Of a stretch of 64,000 nucleotides of DNA, positions 46,582 through 57,017 are shown one piece after another. Source of the stretch: Aaosphaeria pasadenensis (taxonomy: Eukaryota; Ascomycota; Dothideomycetes; Pleosporales). The position numbers and the translations under genes are program-made. A model generated the notes under the pieces. The model saw only the letters and a program-made list of their open reading frames with translations. It made no database searches and had not been told where the DNA came from. The stretch lies in assembly GCA_022813625.1 (NCBI GenBank), contig JAKLMB010000037.1, positions 186,001 to 250,000 of the forward strand, given 5' to 3'. Numbering within the stretch: the first letter of the stretch is position 1; the number at the start of each line of letters is the position of its first letter.

Positions 46582-47667
46582 TTACTCAAATTTGATCTTG
46601 TTTCTGAGCGTTCCAACTGCTGGCATGCTTATCTCGACAACATCGCCATCCTGCAGTGTTGTCTTTGGCTTGCGAAAGATGCCAACACCCGCGGGTGTGC
46701 CTGTCATGACCGCGGTGCCTGCTGGAATTGTTGTGCCTAGGACAGGTAAGCAAGACACAAACTAGGATCTTGTCGATGTCCTCTCCACCCACCTTGACTC
46801 ATGTGGCTCAAAATCTTTTCTGGTGAGAAAATCATGTCATTTTGCACGTCTGCTTTTTGCCGTACATCTCCATTCACAGTGACAGTAATGCCGTCAGCCT
46901 TTACACCTTCGTAAAGCTCGGGGCTGATGAGAACTGGGCCGATAGGTGCGAAGTGATCAAAAGCTTTAGCGAAAAAGAACTGGCCAGCCGAGTTCTTGGG
47001 AAGCTGGAACATGCGGCAGGATATATCGTTTCCTATAGTGTAACCCAGAATGAAGTTCTTAGCTTCACTAACAGATACATCGCGGCATTCGCGTGAAGTT
47101 ACGAATACGAGTTCACCCTTGAATGTAGAACATTAAATCAGCTCATCGACGCCTAACTTTGCGTTGTATCCGTGACATAGCATACCTCATAGTCAAGAAG
47201 ACTTCTTGCACAAAAGTCATTGACGGGGATTTCTTCCTCTGGGTGGGCGAGGGATGCAGCAGGCTTTGTCCACAGCGGTGGATAGGACGGGATCGTGAGC
47301 TACTTTTGTCAAATGGCAATCTTTCGCACTTAGGTGGGGTTACGGACAGATGCCTCTTTGGCGTGACTTCGGTAGTTCAGGCCTACACAGTATATCGGTA
47401 TTCCATCTCGAGGTAATGGCGCCAACAGCTGTCCGCTTAGTTAGATGGAGACCTGTTGCTCTGTAGGGAATGCAGGGTAGAAAGACGTACTCGGCGAATA
47501 GTAACCTGTTTGCCGGCAGATTTCGACAAGAGCGTATCGACAGATTCGAAAGCCTCTAGTTTGGTTCCTGGAGATGGTAGATCTTTAATCTTAGCTCCCA
47601 GGTCTGCAAAGCGTGGGATACCATCCTCAACGCATTCAAATCGCACAAGACGGGAAAACGATGCCAT
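46582..47667 (-). CDS. Fumarylacetoacetate hydrolase (FAH) family protein
   Basis: Exons on the minus strand: 47491..47667, 47348..47428, 47186..47299, 46793..47117 and 46582..46736; 283 residues. Intron 2 has an unusual GTCCGT donor but is required to give NYRSHAKEASLTIPSYPPLW, which matches the family. The catalytic fold is marked by LLAPLPRDGIPIYCVGLNYRSH, the metal-binding LLDYEGELVF (two Glu), GYTIGNDISCRMFQ (Asp) and the end region TAVMTGTPAGVGIFRKP. Family members hydrolyse C-C bonds of acylpyruvates and ring-opening products, decarboxylate oxaloacetate, or isomerise HHDD-type diacids. Next to an extradiol dioxygenase, cleavage of a meta-ring-opening product is the natural guess. It is divergent from a Zn2Cys6 gene. 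Confidence 0.88.
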
Positions 47668-48108
47668 AGTAAATATCAAGGAGATGGAGTTGGGAGCAGG
47701 AAAGTTTAGAGTCAGGGTTGGCGACTTTTTAGACAACTGCAGTTCTACGTAGTCTCGCGATTAACATCCCCCGAGCCTCACATAAACACTGAATTGCCAT
47801 GCAAAATTGGCATTCAGTTGCAATGGAAGATACTATCCGTCTAGTTGTTACTATTGAAGAGGAGTCCAGAATCGAGAATCTTTCCCAATAGATACTAGTG
47901 CCGGAGGATCTAGCAAATCCTCCGGACTGTTACGAATATCGCATCCGGAATATCCTACATCCCCAGTGTTAAATCTTCCGCTGCCTTCGTTCCTGCATCA
48001 CTCTTTCTTCCCCGCAAAAAACGTTGACATTGGAAAGATTTCCCCGCATCCGATTGCCCTAATTCCGAACGTTCCGGTCCCACAGCAGTGGCCGAAATCT
48101 CCGTATCC
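47668..48108. promoter_or_regulatory. Divergent promoter FAH hydrolase / Zn2Cys6 regulator
   Basis: 441 bp. A perfect 9-bp inverted repeat, CCGGAGGAT (47901-47909) and ATCCTCCGG (47917-47925), has a 7-bp spacer. TCCGGA cores lie at 47921-47926 and 47944-47949. CGG/CCG everted or inverted half-sites are the usual targets of Zn2Cys6 dimers, so this may be an autoregulatory and cluster operator. Confidence 0.55.
47901..47925. promoter_or_regulatory. Inverted repeat, candidate Zn2Cys6 operator
   Basis: Arms CCGGAGGAT and ATCCTCCGG are exact reverse complements around a 7-base centre. The site lies about 235 bp from the FAH start and 185 bp from the regulator start. Function is inferred from position and half-site type only. 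Confidence 0.5.
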
Positions 48109-50148
48109 ATGAGCTCAAGAGTCTGCGATACGTGCATCCGGTAAGGCTCTCCAGCTCCATGCTTCCAGTCTGTATTAACGGCACAATTAGGAAGAAAGTC
48201 AGGTGTATGTTCCAACCTTGCGAGTGAGTACTCTGTCTGCTGAATCACGCCGAATTGTAGGCAACCAAGCTCGACCTACATGCTCACGCTGTTTTCAGCG
48301 TGGAGAGGTTTGTGCATACTCGTCCAAGCGGCGGAAACCTGGGCCCCAGCCAGGCATCATTCGCCCTTCATCTTCGGCGACATCGCAAGCGACTTCAGGT
48401 AAGTATCTCGCTTTTCTTGTTCTATGGTAGTTGAACGGGACTGCCAACCCTATGCCCCTGGTTTTATTCTGACCATGCCAATCTAAAATAGGTCCCCAGC
48501 AAGGTCATGACGAGTCACTTGTCGTGACTGAAGCTTCGCCCCACACGCAATCTACCGCTTCAGAACGGTATCTACTTTCAGATGACAGTCCCAACCAAGG
48601 ACATCCCGAGGTCGCCCAAGACACACGAGATAGGGCTCTCGGGAACATTGGCCCCGTCGAATCAAACGAGGAAGAACATCTGTATGGACTGTCTGACTTC
48701 ACTGTTTACACCCACACTAAGACTGTTATGATATTTTTAGCCTTGAAAGATACTTCGACATTGCTCAGGATGTAAACCCCATCTTCTCAAAGGCACGCTT
48801 TCTTGACAGCTATCACAACTCCGACTGCGATAAGAGTCTCATTTCTACAATCACCGCAATTACGGCAAAGCTCACGAACTCAATATCATCTATATCCTCC
48901 GACGCGATAGATGCCCGAATCGACTTGCTACTAAGCTCGACTACTGTACAGGATGATCTGTTCACTAACTTTCCATCACTTGACCAATTTCGAAAGTCTT
49001 GTGTACTGGCCTTTTACGAGTTTCACCAGTTTCCGGGACACCAATCTTGGACGCGAATAGGAAATCTGACTCGTGTGGCGTATCGTGTAGGGCTTGATCG
49101 CCTTGAAAATCTGCGCAAGCTTCATCACGAATGGCGTATTTTGAGTGATCAAGACGTGGATGAATGGCGCGCTGTTTGGTGGTGCATTTACCGTCTAGAT
49201 TCGTACTCCAACCTTTCCTCAGGAACGCCGTACCTAATCGACGAAGATCTAATAAGCACATCTTTGATTTTACGCAGCCCAGCCCAGGTCACTGATAACG
49301 ATTTTCCGCAAATTCTCCTGTCTGCAGAACCCGAAAATCTGTGGAAATTCCTTCCATCCATTATTTCCCACCCAGAATCTTTGATATCGAATATCCACAA
49401 CATCACCGTTACCATGATGCGTCAAGCGGCATATCTCAACCGAATTTGTCCTGTCAGACCCAAAGAAGAAGCGATCGAACGAGTAGTCAATGTAAAGCGA
49501 CAATTATCTGCGCTTCGACTCGCCCTTCCACCAGGGTGGCTGAATCCCAAACGCAACGCATTCTCGTACGAATCTCACGCCGATCACCATGCGAGACTTG
49601 TTACCGTTCTCCATCTTCTAATGTCCCACCTCCTTCTCTCAGTCTATCATTGCGTCAGGCAACAGGAAGAGGAAGCGCTAATGAGCTGGCAGCAAGTGAT
49701 TGAGGCTTGTCAGAATATTGCCTTGATTGCGGAGCAGTGGGACAGCTTCTTTTGTATCAGAGTGGACCCTGCGATTTCCTTCGTTGTCTTTACTGCGCTC
49801 ATCTTCCTCGATTTGCATGGGAAGTCGACTACCGTTTCCACGTTGGACGTCCACGCTCGGATCGATCATGACAGGACGGCTCTTTGCTTGCAGCTTGAGC
49901 AATTTGCAAGGCTTTGGACACTTCCTAAACTTCTTAAGTGTAGGTGACAGCATACTCAATTACTTCTTACCACAATCTCTAACGTTGTATCAGTGTCGTT
50001 CGCAACGTTCAGCGAAGCGATTCCAGGCCCACTTAATTTCCGACATATTAAACACATTCTAGCCTACTTTGAGTCGCCTCTACATCCGAGATGGCTGCAA
50101 TTCCTGTCTAGTCCACAGACATATCTGGACAACTGGCAGGATTTGTAG
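48109..50148 (+). CDS. Zn2Cys6 transcription factor, candidate regulator of the aromatic-type cluster
   Basis: Exons 48109..48140, 48191..48204 (14 nt), 48261..48398, 48492..48681, 48741..49939 and 49994..50148; 575 residues. The joined N-terminus gives CDTCIRKKVRC then NQARPTCSRCFQRGEVC: C-x2-C-x6-C-x6-C-x2-C-x6-C. The cluster is spread over three exons, one a 14-base micro-exon. The alternative donor at 48214 would not complete the cluster. The middle-homology region begins LERYFDIAQDVNPIFSKARFLD and includes GNLTRVAYRVGLDRLENL...DEWRAVWWCIYRLDSY, typical of the fungal-specific transcription factor domain. It shares a promoter with the FAH gene and sits at the end of the cluster, which makes it the leading candidate for its activator. 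Confidence 0.87.
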
Positions 50149-50750
50149 CTCAGTACAGGAACCATCATTCAAGACGAGTGTGATATTGAGTACCTGTTTA
50201 TGGGGTAATCATTAAAAGTTCAACGAGTTTTAATTGACTTTACAGGAGTTTTGGGACATTCACGATTCGTCGATCCAGACTAAACAATACGCAGTAGGAA
50301 TCGCATCAACCACCTCTTTTGCGAGACAAGGTGGTCGACGAAGCTCGTGGCGCCAGCAATAAATGCTAGAGGTCATTCGTTCCTATTCTGCCTCTTCCTG
50401 CGCCATTTCAGCACAGAGAGGCGGCAACATTGTAAACAATAAAACTTCCTAGCATTCTACAACACATAAAGGCAAATGTGCTTGTCGCCTTTTGGAGATA
50501 GTGTCACGAGAATTCATGTGAAGTAAATGTTTGATTCTGATTTGTTATAGAATGTCTTTCGGCACAGCGGAACCGTTAGGCGATTCCTCGATTTGAGCAT
50601 AATATACACGTGAATTGCCAAGTTCCAATTTTGTAGAAGTATGCAATCCTGCGTAGATGCATGAGAGCGGACTGAGATGACGTCTCGAATCGGATGCAAG
50701 TTCCGGGAAAATCTGACCCAAAACTATGTCAAGCCTAAAGCAAGTCATAA
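50149..50750. other. Convergent intergenic spacer with repeat copy A
   Basis: 602 bp between the regulator and the dynamin-like gene. It holds one copy of a diverged direct repeat (50565-50717). No gene seen. Confidence 0.5.
50565..50717. repeat. Diverged direct repeat, copy A
   Basis: Matches 53814-53936 on the other side of the dynamin-like gene, in the same orientation. Shared words in order are CAGCGGAA, CGTTA, ATGCATGAGA, GAGATGACGTCT and TCGGATGCA, then CCGGG and TGAC. On the minus strand both copies can be read as a similar peptide: HPIRDVISVRSHA here, HPNPDVISARSHA in copy B, followed by R-L/I-T-V/I-PL. This hints at a decayed coding or transposon-derived sequence. Confidence 0.6.
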
Positions 50751-53117
50751 CTACCAGATGACCTCCTTCGCAATCTCCAAAGCTTTCTGCAAGCGATTGT
50801 ACTTGACCTGGAGCTCATTCCTCCTGCTTGACGTAGCGAAGTTCTCAGCCGCCAGGTTCATCAATTCGTCGTCGTGGAGATTGCCTACCATCTGGGGAGA
50901 AAACCATCTTACTGGTCTGTTAGGGCCCAGAATAATTCTTTCAGTGATCTGAATTACTATGTTGTCCATGAACCGCTTTAAAGCTACCTTGTAGTATGCT
51001 TTCAAGGAATTATGGATGTCGTTAACTGCCTGATTTTTATTGCTGAGATGCACACCCTTTGCCGCCTGAGCTAGATCTAATTCAATGTTATTAGAGAAGC
51101 CAGCAGCTTGCAGTCTAGCAATAACCCGCGCTGAGCGAATAGCAGAAAGCGTGTCAGTAAAATAATGGTTCACAGTCTGGAGTATGCCGCCCCTTTTATC
51201 ATATAAGATTGTATGGAGCTGGCTTTTAGCTTTGATGAATAACTCTTTATGTTCTTGGTCCACTTTAGCTTTCAACTTGCGTCTTAAATCGTCGTCCGTA
51301 ATCCTCTTTTCGAGCGCCGCGTCGTTGAAACTCCGAATAGCCGTACTGACTTGTTCAATGTAAAGGGTTAAAATATCTATCCATGGCAGAGATTGTTGAC
51401 GGAACATATTTTCAACAACTCTTGGATTGACAGTTCCAGGTAGTTCTGAGCCTCGAGATTCTTTGTAAAGCTCACGAATCCAGCCTACAATATCCTCTTC
51501 TTTGTCACTGACACGGTGAAATTCTTTGTCAGGGGCTCCGCGAACATCTTGAAATATCTTCGCATGTCCTGAGCGTGTCATACTCTTTGCAAAGCAATCA
51601 TTGGAATCTTTTATAATCATACGCAGCTTCAAGGGACGGTCCTTATCACAATCCGAGCTGTAGTTTCCGTTCAGACCATTGGTGGCGTCCTGTTGATAGA
51701 CGCTCGCCAAGCGCATGAGGTAGCGCCTCTGGTTGGTGCTGGTCTGGCGTGACGGTCTAAGAAGCTTGAGTTCGTTGAGATTGACTGCTGAAAGTTTCTT
51801 GATGTCCTTGAAAACGGTAGGGAACTCGCTACTAGTGTGGTTATAGAGGAGTCCTCTAAGGAAAGCCTTGAGCGAGTTAACTCCCGTGCGATCTGCTTTC
51901 AGGTCTTTCCATGGCGCGACGGTCGTGAAGAAATGCTTCTCTCGCATGTGTCGTTCTTTGATAGAGACATCTTCTAAAATATCTTGTGTGGATTGATTTT
52001 TTACAGCAAACCAACCATGCTTCAGCCGTTCAACTTCATTCTTTGCAATGCGAAGGACCTTTCGATGTTAGCTATGTAACTCGCTACCTTTATTGCACAT
52101 ATACAGCTTGTTCATCTCTAGCTTGCAATGCATTGCATTTCGTAATAATACTGACGGTACGCTTTCTGGCTGGATCAGCGGCGCGTGCCATGGAGAAACT
52201 TTATTAGATTAGCAATGCATTAACTAATTGGGATTAATACTTATACTTCTTGGTTAGCAAGATTAGTACAAGCGTTCATAACCGCTCTTCAATAGCGTTA
52301 GCTGATATTCTATTTCAGCTGTAAGTGCAACCTACAGAATGATGGTCCTTGGGTCCGTAATGTAACTTTCGATGAGCTTTCGAATTATGTCGCGATCCTC
52401 CTCCGTCTGGTACTTGGTTGGATCTTCTCTATGTAAGTAAAGATTACCGCGGAGTGATCGGAATGATTGCTCACTATGGAAAAGTCCGGGAACATCAACG
52501 AAGCTCAGATGGTGCTGGTCAGGGCCTGATAATTCGATTTTGAGAACATCGTCTGAAAATCTCTTGTCCACATCTTCAAGGTCTTTGGCGCTTGAAGCTG
52601 GTAGTCCCATACACTCGGCAGCCTATATTTGTGAGCAAGTTGCTAAAAATCTCTTCAGTTATTATTCACCTCTGCAATGATCTCCTGAAACATCTCACTG
52701 CGAAAGCCCTCAACATCGAGTATTCGTTGGAAGTTGCGCAAACAATCTAGAACTTCTTTATTCGCCTGCGCGGTCGGACTGGCAATGATCGAAATCCTCA
52801 CTTGTGCCGCATCTGCGGGTGCTTGACGTAAGACAACCTGCGTCGCGAAGCGGGTGTAAAGATCGCTTGCGACTGGGAACGACAGTCCTGTAAGCCCCTC
52901 CAAGAGTGACGATTTCCCACTTGACTGGTCGCCCACAACAACGAGCTGCCGGAGTTGGTAAGTGATATGTAAGACTCTAATGCCAGGCACTTACTTGAGG
53001 CAACGAGACGCTCTCGCCAATGCCGAGTTCTCGAATTTTGTCAATGATACCAAGAATGCGGAGACGTTTCTCGTTATCAAAATCGCCAACTGCAGCGAGT
53101 GGGATTGCCTTTGTCAT
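50751..53117 (-). pseudogene. Dynamin-like GTPase gene, apparently damaged
   Basis: Exons inferred on the minus strand: 52995..53117, 52670..52945, 52475..52622, 52336..52426, 52247..52286, 52105..52198 and 50751..52058; about 693 residues. G1 is VVGDQSSGKSS and G3 is DVPG. After SYITDPRTIILAVMNACTNLANQE, the next junction (52199-52246) leaves the frame off: GT-AG splicing at GAA|GTATAAG runs into a stop, while in-frame joining would need an AT-AG intron or two lost bases. The next exon has G4 as TKCN instead of TKxD, a change expected to weaken guanine recognition. The stalk (HMREKHFFTTVAPW onward) and the GED-like end (DDELMNLAAENFATSSRR...) are open and intact. Related fungal proteins resemble Mx/Dnm-type dynamins of unknown role. 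Either this is a recent pseudogene or it uses a non-canonical intron. Confidence 0.75.
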
Positions 53118-54235
53118 GATCGCAGATGGAACAAATTTTGTGAGCGTGATTGAGTCTATCGATATGCAGTGAGATGATTGGGCGTAATGCTTCGTGACTT
53201 TGCGTCGTAGATTGAATGATGAAAGTAGGCAACATAGGCACCACGAGCGAAAGTAACCGATACTGAGAGCCACTTATTTGGTCTAACAATTATTTCTGTG
53301 ATCTGTTTGACTTCTCATAAGTCATTTGCTTGGGTCAAGGGATGGTGCCTAATGAACTACCGTGATACAAACATCCTGTTCGCGCTTAGTTGCATTTGTT
53401 CTCAACAAAATAGCGGAAGTACACGTATGCTTAGCAAAGACTACTGTTAATCTCTTGGTCCCTCTTCAAAGTCTTCTGGCGAGCACAATGCAAGGGCATG
53501 CAAAAGGACACCTAGTATAAAAACATCATATTGGGTAGTCTAGACGCGCTTGGTTTGTTTCCAAGCTGATCGGGTTTACTGCACGGAAGCGCAGCCAAGG
53601 TTGCGAGCTCTTTACTCAATTCCTACATTTTTGTACATTGTTTGTACATTGTTTGTCGAAGGCACTATATCGATTGATACCGTAACTGGCGGCTTTGGGA
53701 TCTATCTTTGCGACCCACTGGGCCTACCGTACTGCCCTTGCCTTTGGCAGGATCCTACAGCGAGAAAACTCAATCGTTCCCTGCAAACCCCTACGGACGC
53801 TCACTTTGTCTCTCAGCGGAATCGTTATTCGATGGTTTTTGGAAATCCACATCATCAAGATAGTGTACAATACAAATGCATGAGAACGTGCAGAGATGAC
53901 GTCTGGATTCGGATGCAGAATCCGGGGATATTGACGGCTGTCCATTGGCCGATCATCGATCACGTGACCGGATCAATTCCGCTATCGACTTAGCAGATTC
54001 CCCATTTTACGCACTTGGACCCTCCCTCTACCGCCATCTTCATCGTTGCACTTCAGGTCCACAATTGCTGAACATGCGGATATCTGCGTCCATTGCGCCT
54101 GCGGCCTGCAAGCCTGGATCGAAGCCTTGAACAGTCAATCCTGTTGCGCGCTGGTACATCTACTGCTGTCGGACTGGGGAGACCGCCTCCGCACATTTGC
54201 GCCAAGAGATATAGCTTCAAGAGTCACAGGACATC
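53118..54235. other. Intergenic region upstream of dynamin-like and Zn2Cys6 genes, with repeat copy B
   Basis: 1.1 kb containing repeat copy B (53814-53936). A short direct duplication TTGTACATTGTTTGTACATTG lies at about 53630-53650. No gene is supported; frames here are short and overlapping. Confidence 0.45.
53814..53936. repeat. Diverged direct repeat, copy B
   Basis: Counterpart of 50565-50717; about 30 bp shorter through a gap in the middle. The minus-strand frame across it (53724-53963) keeps HPNPDVISARSHA and HRITIPLRDK, which align with the copy A peptide. Confidence 0.6.
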
Positions 54236-56176
54236 ATGGCCAACAACGCCAGCAATCCCAGCGGATCCATTCAGAACCGGCCATATCGGTCGCATCGCGT
54301 CCCTGCGTGTACTCGCTGCCGGTCACGCAAGATCCGCTGCCACATTGACATTCCGGGAGAACCATGCCTTTCATGTAGGGAGCGCCGTCTAAAATGCCAG
54401 TACGTCGACTCTCCCAAAGGCAACTCGCCGACCGAGGAGAATGGCGAGTCCAGACAGCAACTCAAGAGACGACGCTCCGGAAATGACGAACCTGAGATCG
54501 AAAGACGGCCTGTCCCGAATCCAGTGCTACACAAGCACTCCACCCATCCATCAGCATCCATTCTTTTAGCACCTCACTTGGCCGACGACATAGATGTGGT
54601 CCAGAGACACATTTCGAAATTCCGGACCTCAGAGCCCGACGAGTCGCAGACGTACAAGACTCTGCTACACGACTCGAAGAATCCCATCGTCTATCTCTCT
54701 GTCCCCCGTTACCGGATCGGTTTGCGACCGGAGATTGGCCCGGGGAAAGAGCAGCTCGAAATCATCGAACAGATCATGGGACCCTTCAAGCGGGAAGTCA
54801 TCGAGCTCTACTTCAACCACATCCACCACAACTTCCCGATCCTGGACGACGAGACGTGCCACACGATCCGGCACGGCCCCATCGAGACGGTGCCGCGGAA
54901 CCTCCTCTGCGTCATCTACGCCAACTCGGCACCCAACTGGCGCAAGTCGGAGACGCTGAAGATGCACGCCCGGCCCGACTTCTACTACATCTGGAACAAG
55001 GCCATCTCCGCCGTGCTGGAGGACTTCCTGAGCCCTAGCCTAGCGACCATCTCCGCGGCCCTGCTCGACCAGGCCGGCCGTCCCAGCGTCTCCATCATGG
55101 GCAACATCACCCTCTGCGGACGCAACATCTCGCTCGCCCAGAGCTTCGGCCTGCACCGCGACCCCACGAAGTGGGAGATCTCCGAGAACGAGAAGTCCAC
55201 CCGCGTCCGGCTCTGGTGGGGCGTCCTGATCGTCGACTACTGGAACAGCATGGCGTACGGCGCGCCTCCCCACGTCCGCAAGGGCGAATACGACGTCCCC
55301 TTACCCACCGTCGAATCCCTCCTCTCTCCGAAAGCAACCCCCTTCCAGAAATGCGCAACCAACTGCTTCGTGCACCTCTGCTCGATGAGCCTCGTCCTCG
55401 GCGACCTCCTCTCCCTCGTCTACCGCATCGGGCGCGACCCCGTCGAGCTCTCCCGCAAGGTCGAAACCCTCCGCGCCACCATCAACACGCTCGAGACCCA
55501 ACTCCCCGAATGGCGCGCCTCCCCCAACGCAACCGGCGTCTCGAACCTCTGGTTCTGCTTCCTCAGCATGCGCGTCCTCCTCTCGCGCGTCGGGATCCGC
55601 GCCGCGGTGATGCTCGACGACACCTCCCTCGAGGCCACCCGCCTCGACGAACTCCGCGTCTCCTCCTCCGCGGTCCTCGACTTCCTCCTCCACCTCCGCG
55701 ACGCCCAGTTCCAGGACTTCTGGCTCCCGCACGCCGCGCACCTCCTCGTCCTCGCCGTCAACGTCTCCCTGCGCTGCGCCGTCGACACAAACGACCTGGA
55801 GTTCCGCAACACGAGCATCCGCCGCCTCGAGCGCGTCATGGTGCACATCCAGGACGCGCACGACAACTACGACTGGGACATCGCTAAGCACTGTCTCGAG
55901 CGGTGCTCCGAGCTCGTGGCTAAGATCTCGCGGCTCGTGGCGAGGGAGGGGGGTGCCCATGCGCCTGTGCAGGTGGAGGCGGATGCTGCTATTGCTGCGC
56001 CGGATGTTGAAGTTAGTGGTGGTGGTGGTGATGCGACGGCGGCGGCGTCGGCGATGGGTGGTGGGTTCGACGACTCGGCGTTCTTGCTGTCCGACGTGCT
56101 GGATCCGAATGCGTTTGATTTCAGCTGGGAGGCGCTGTGGGAGACGCCGTCGGGGATACCGAATTTCACGATTTGA
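54236..56176 (+). CDS. Zn2Cys6 transcription factor (third), intronless
   Basis: Single exon, 646 residues. The zinc cluster near the N-terminus is ACTRCRSRKIRCHIDIPGEPC then LSCRERRLKC: C-x2-C-x6-C-x8-C-x2-C-x6-C. A basic patch (KRRR) and a linker follow. The fungal-specific domain includes FNHIHHNFPILDDETCHTI and NISLAQSFGLHRDPTKWEIS...RVRLWWGVLIVDYWNSMAYGAPP. The C-terminus is low-complexity (GGGGDATAAASAMGGG) and ends in an acidic/aromatic stretch (DDSAFLLSDVLDPNAFDFSWEALW), typical of an activation domain. The coding sequence is unusually GC-rich at third positions between about 54700 and 55900. This produces a 321-codon antisense open frame that I do not believe is a gene. Target genes are not evident. 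Confidence 0.92.
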   Translation: MANNASNPSGSIQNRPYRSHRVPACTRCRSRKIRCHIDIPGEPCLSCRERRLKCQYVDSPKGNSPTEENGESRQQLKRRRSGNDEPEIERRPVPNPVLHKHSTHPSASILLAPHLADDIDVVQRHISKFRTSEPDESQTYKTLLHDSKNPIVYLSVPRYRIGLRPEIGPGKEQLEIIEQIMGPFKREVIELYFNHIHHNFPILDDETCHTIRHGPIETVPRNLLCVIYANSAPNWRKSETLKMHARPDFYYIWNKAISAVLEDFLSPSLATISAALLDQAGRPSVSIMGNITLCGRNISLAQSFGLHRDPTKWEISENEKSTRVRLWWGVLIVDYWNSMAYGAPPHVRKGEYDVPLPTVESLLSPKATPFQKCATNCFVHLCSMSLVLGDLLSLVYRIGRDPVELSRKVETLRATINTLETQLPEWRASPNATGVSNLWFCFLSMRVLLSRVGIRAAVMLDDTSLEATRLDELRVSSSAVLDFLLHLRDAQFQDFWLPHAAHLLVLAVNVSLRCAVDTNDLEFRNTSIRRLERVMVHIQDAHDNYDWDIAKHCLERCSELVAKISRLVAREGGAHAPVQVEADAAIAAPDVEVSGGGGDATAAASAMGGGFDDSAFLLSDVLDPNAFDFSWEALWETPSGIPNFTI

Positions 56177-57017
56177 ATTGAATTGAATTGAAAAGATGGG
56201 ATCTATTGTTATCACGAAGGGTATGGTAATGTAATCGGGGGGGCTGTAGATAGAATAGGACGACACGACTGGTGGAGGGTTCGCCCTGTTTCATTATTGT
56301 TAAAGCAACGACGACGAATATTCAACACGATACAGGAGACAGCAGCGCCGGGGAAACGTAAATACACATACGGGGACATTGTAGTGCTTCTCAAGAGAGA
56401 TAGAACGACGTAAATGAGAACCTCGAAATTGAGAAAAAGTAAACCTTTCAATCGCCCTCTTTGTATCTCGTGATAACCTTAATCTTGACTATTGTGACTC
56501 AACATCTACGAAGTACTAGGAGCATGTATGATTGACTACCAGGTAGGTATGCTTCATTGTCTTTACTTTTCTGAGCCTATTTACGTTCATTTCAGTCATC
56601 ATCACTTCACATCATCTTCTTCTAAGTTTTTGTTTTTGGGAGTTAATGATATATTTCTATCCATCTTTTTTTTTTCTTATCTTTTCATCTCTTTTTCTCA
56701 AGGTTAAGAAGTTCACACTCCAAGTTCAGACTTCAACTTCATTTCCCGTTTAGACGTGCGGAAAGCGCGTGGGCAGACGTCCGAAACAGGCCGAGCCGGT
56801 TGACACAGGATACGGAAATAATTGATGTCTCTAATAGATATACGCTCGCTTGCCGTAAAAGAAAAATGATGTAAACTGTAAAAGATTTTCTCATTTCGTA
56901 TCAAAAGATTTCCCAGAAAGTTATCCCGCAAATATTCGTTTCAATTTTTCTTCTTTCCATCCAGGGTTCGGAGACGGGGGACAGGGGAGAATGGAGAGGG
57001 TAAGGGAGAGCTCTCGA
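56177..57017. other. Convergent intergenic spacer
   Basis: 841 bp, AT-rich with T-runs (56640-56700), probably both 3' UTRs. No gene seen. Confidence 0.45.

Noticed and set aside
52427..52474. Insertion of 16 residues in the dynamin G domain (HSEQSFRSLRGNLYLHR)
   Set aside because: It is a 48-bp intron with a GTGAGC donor; splicing gives GLFHKDPTKYQTEED, as expected.
55301..56266. 321-codon open frame on the minus strand, plus other long frames over 54.6-55.9 kb
   Set aside because: Antisense or shifted shadows of the GC-rich Zn2Cys6 gene; low-complexity composition.
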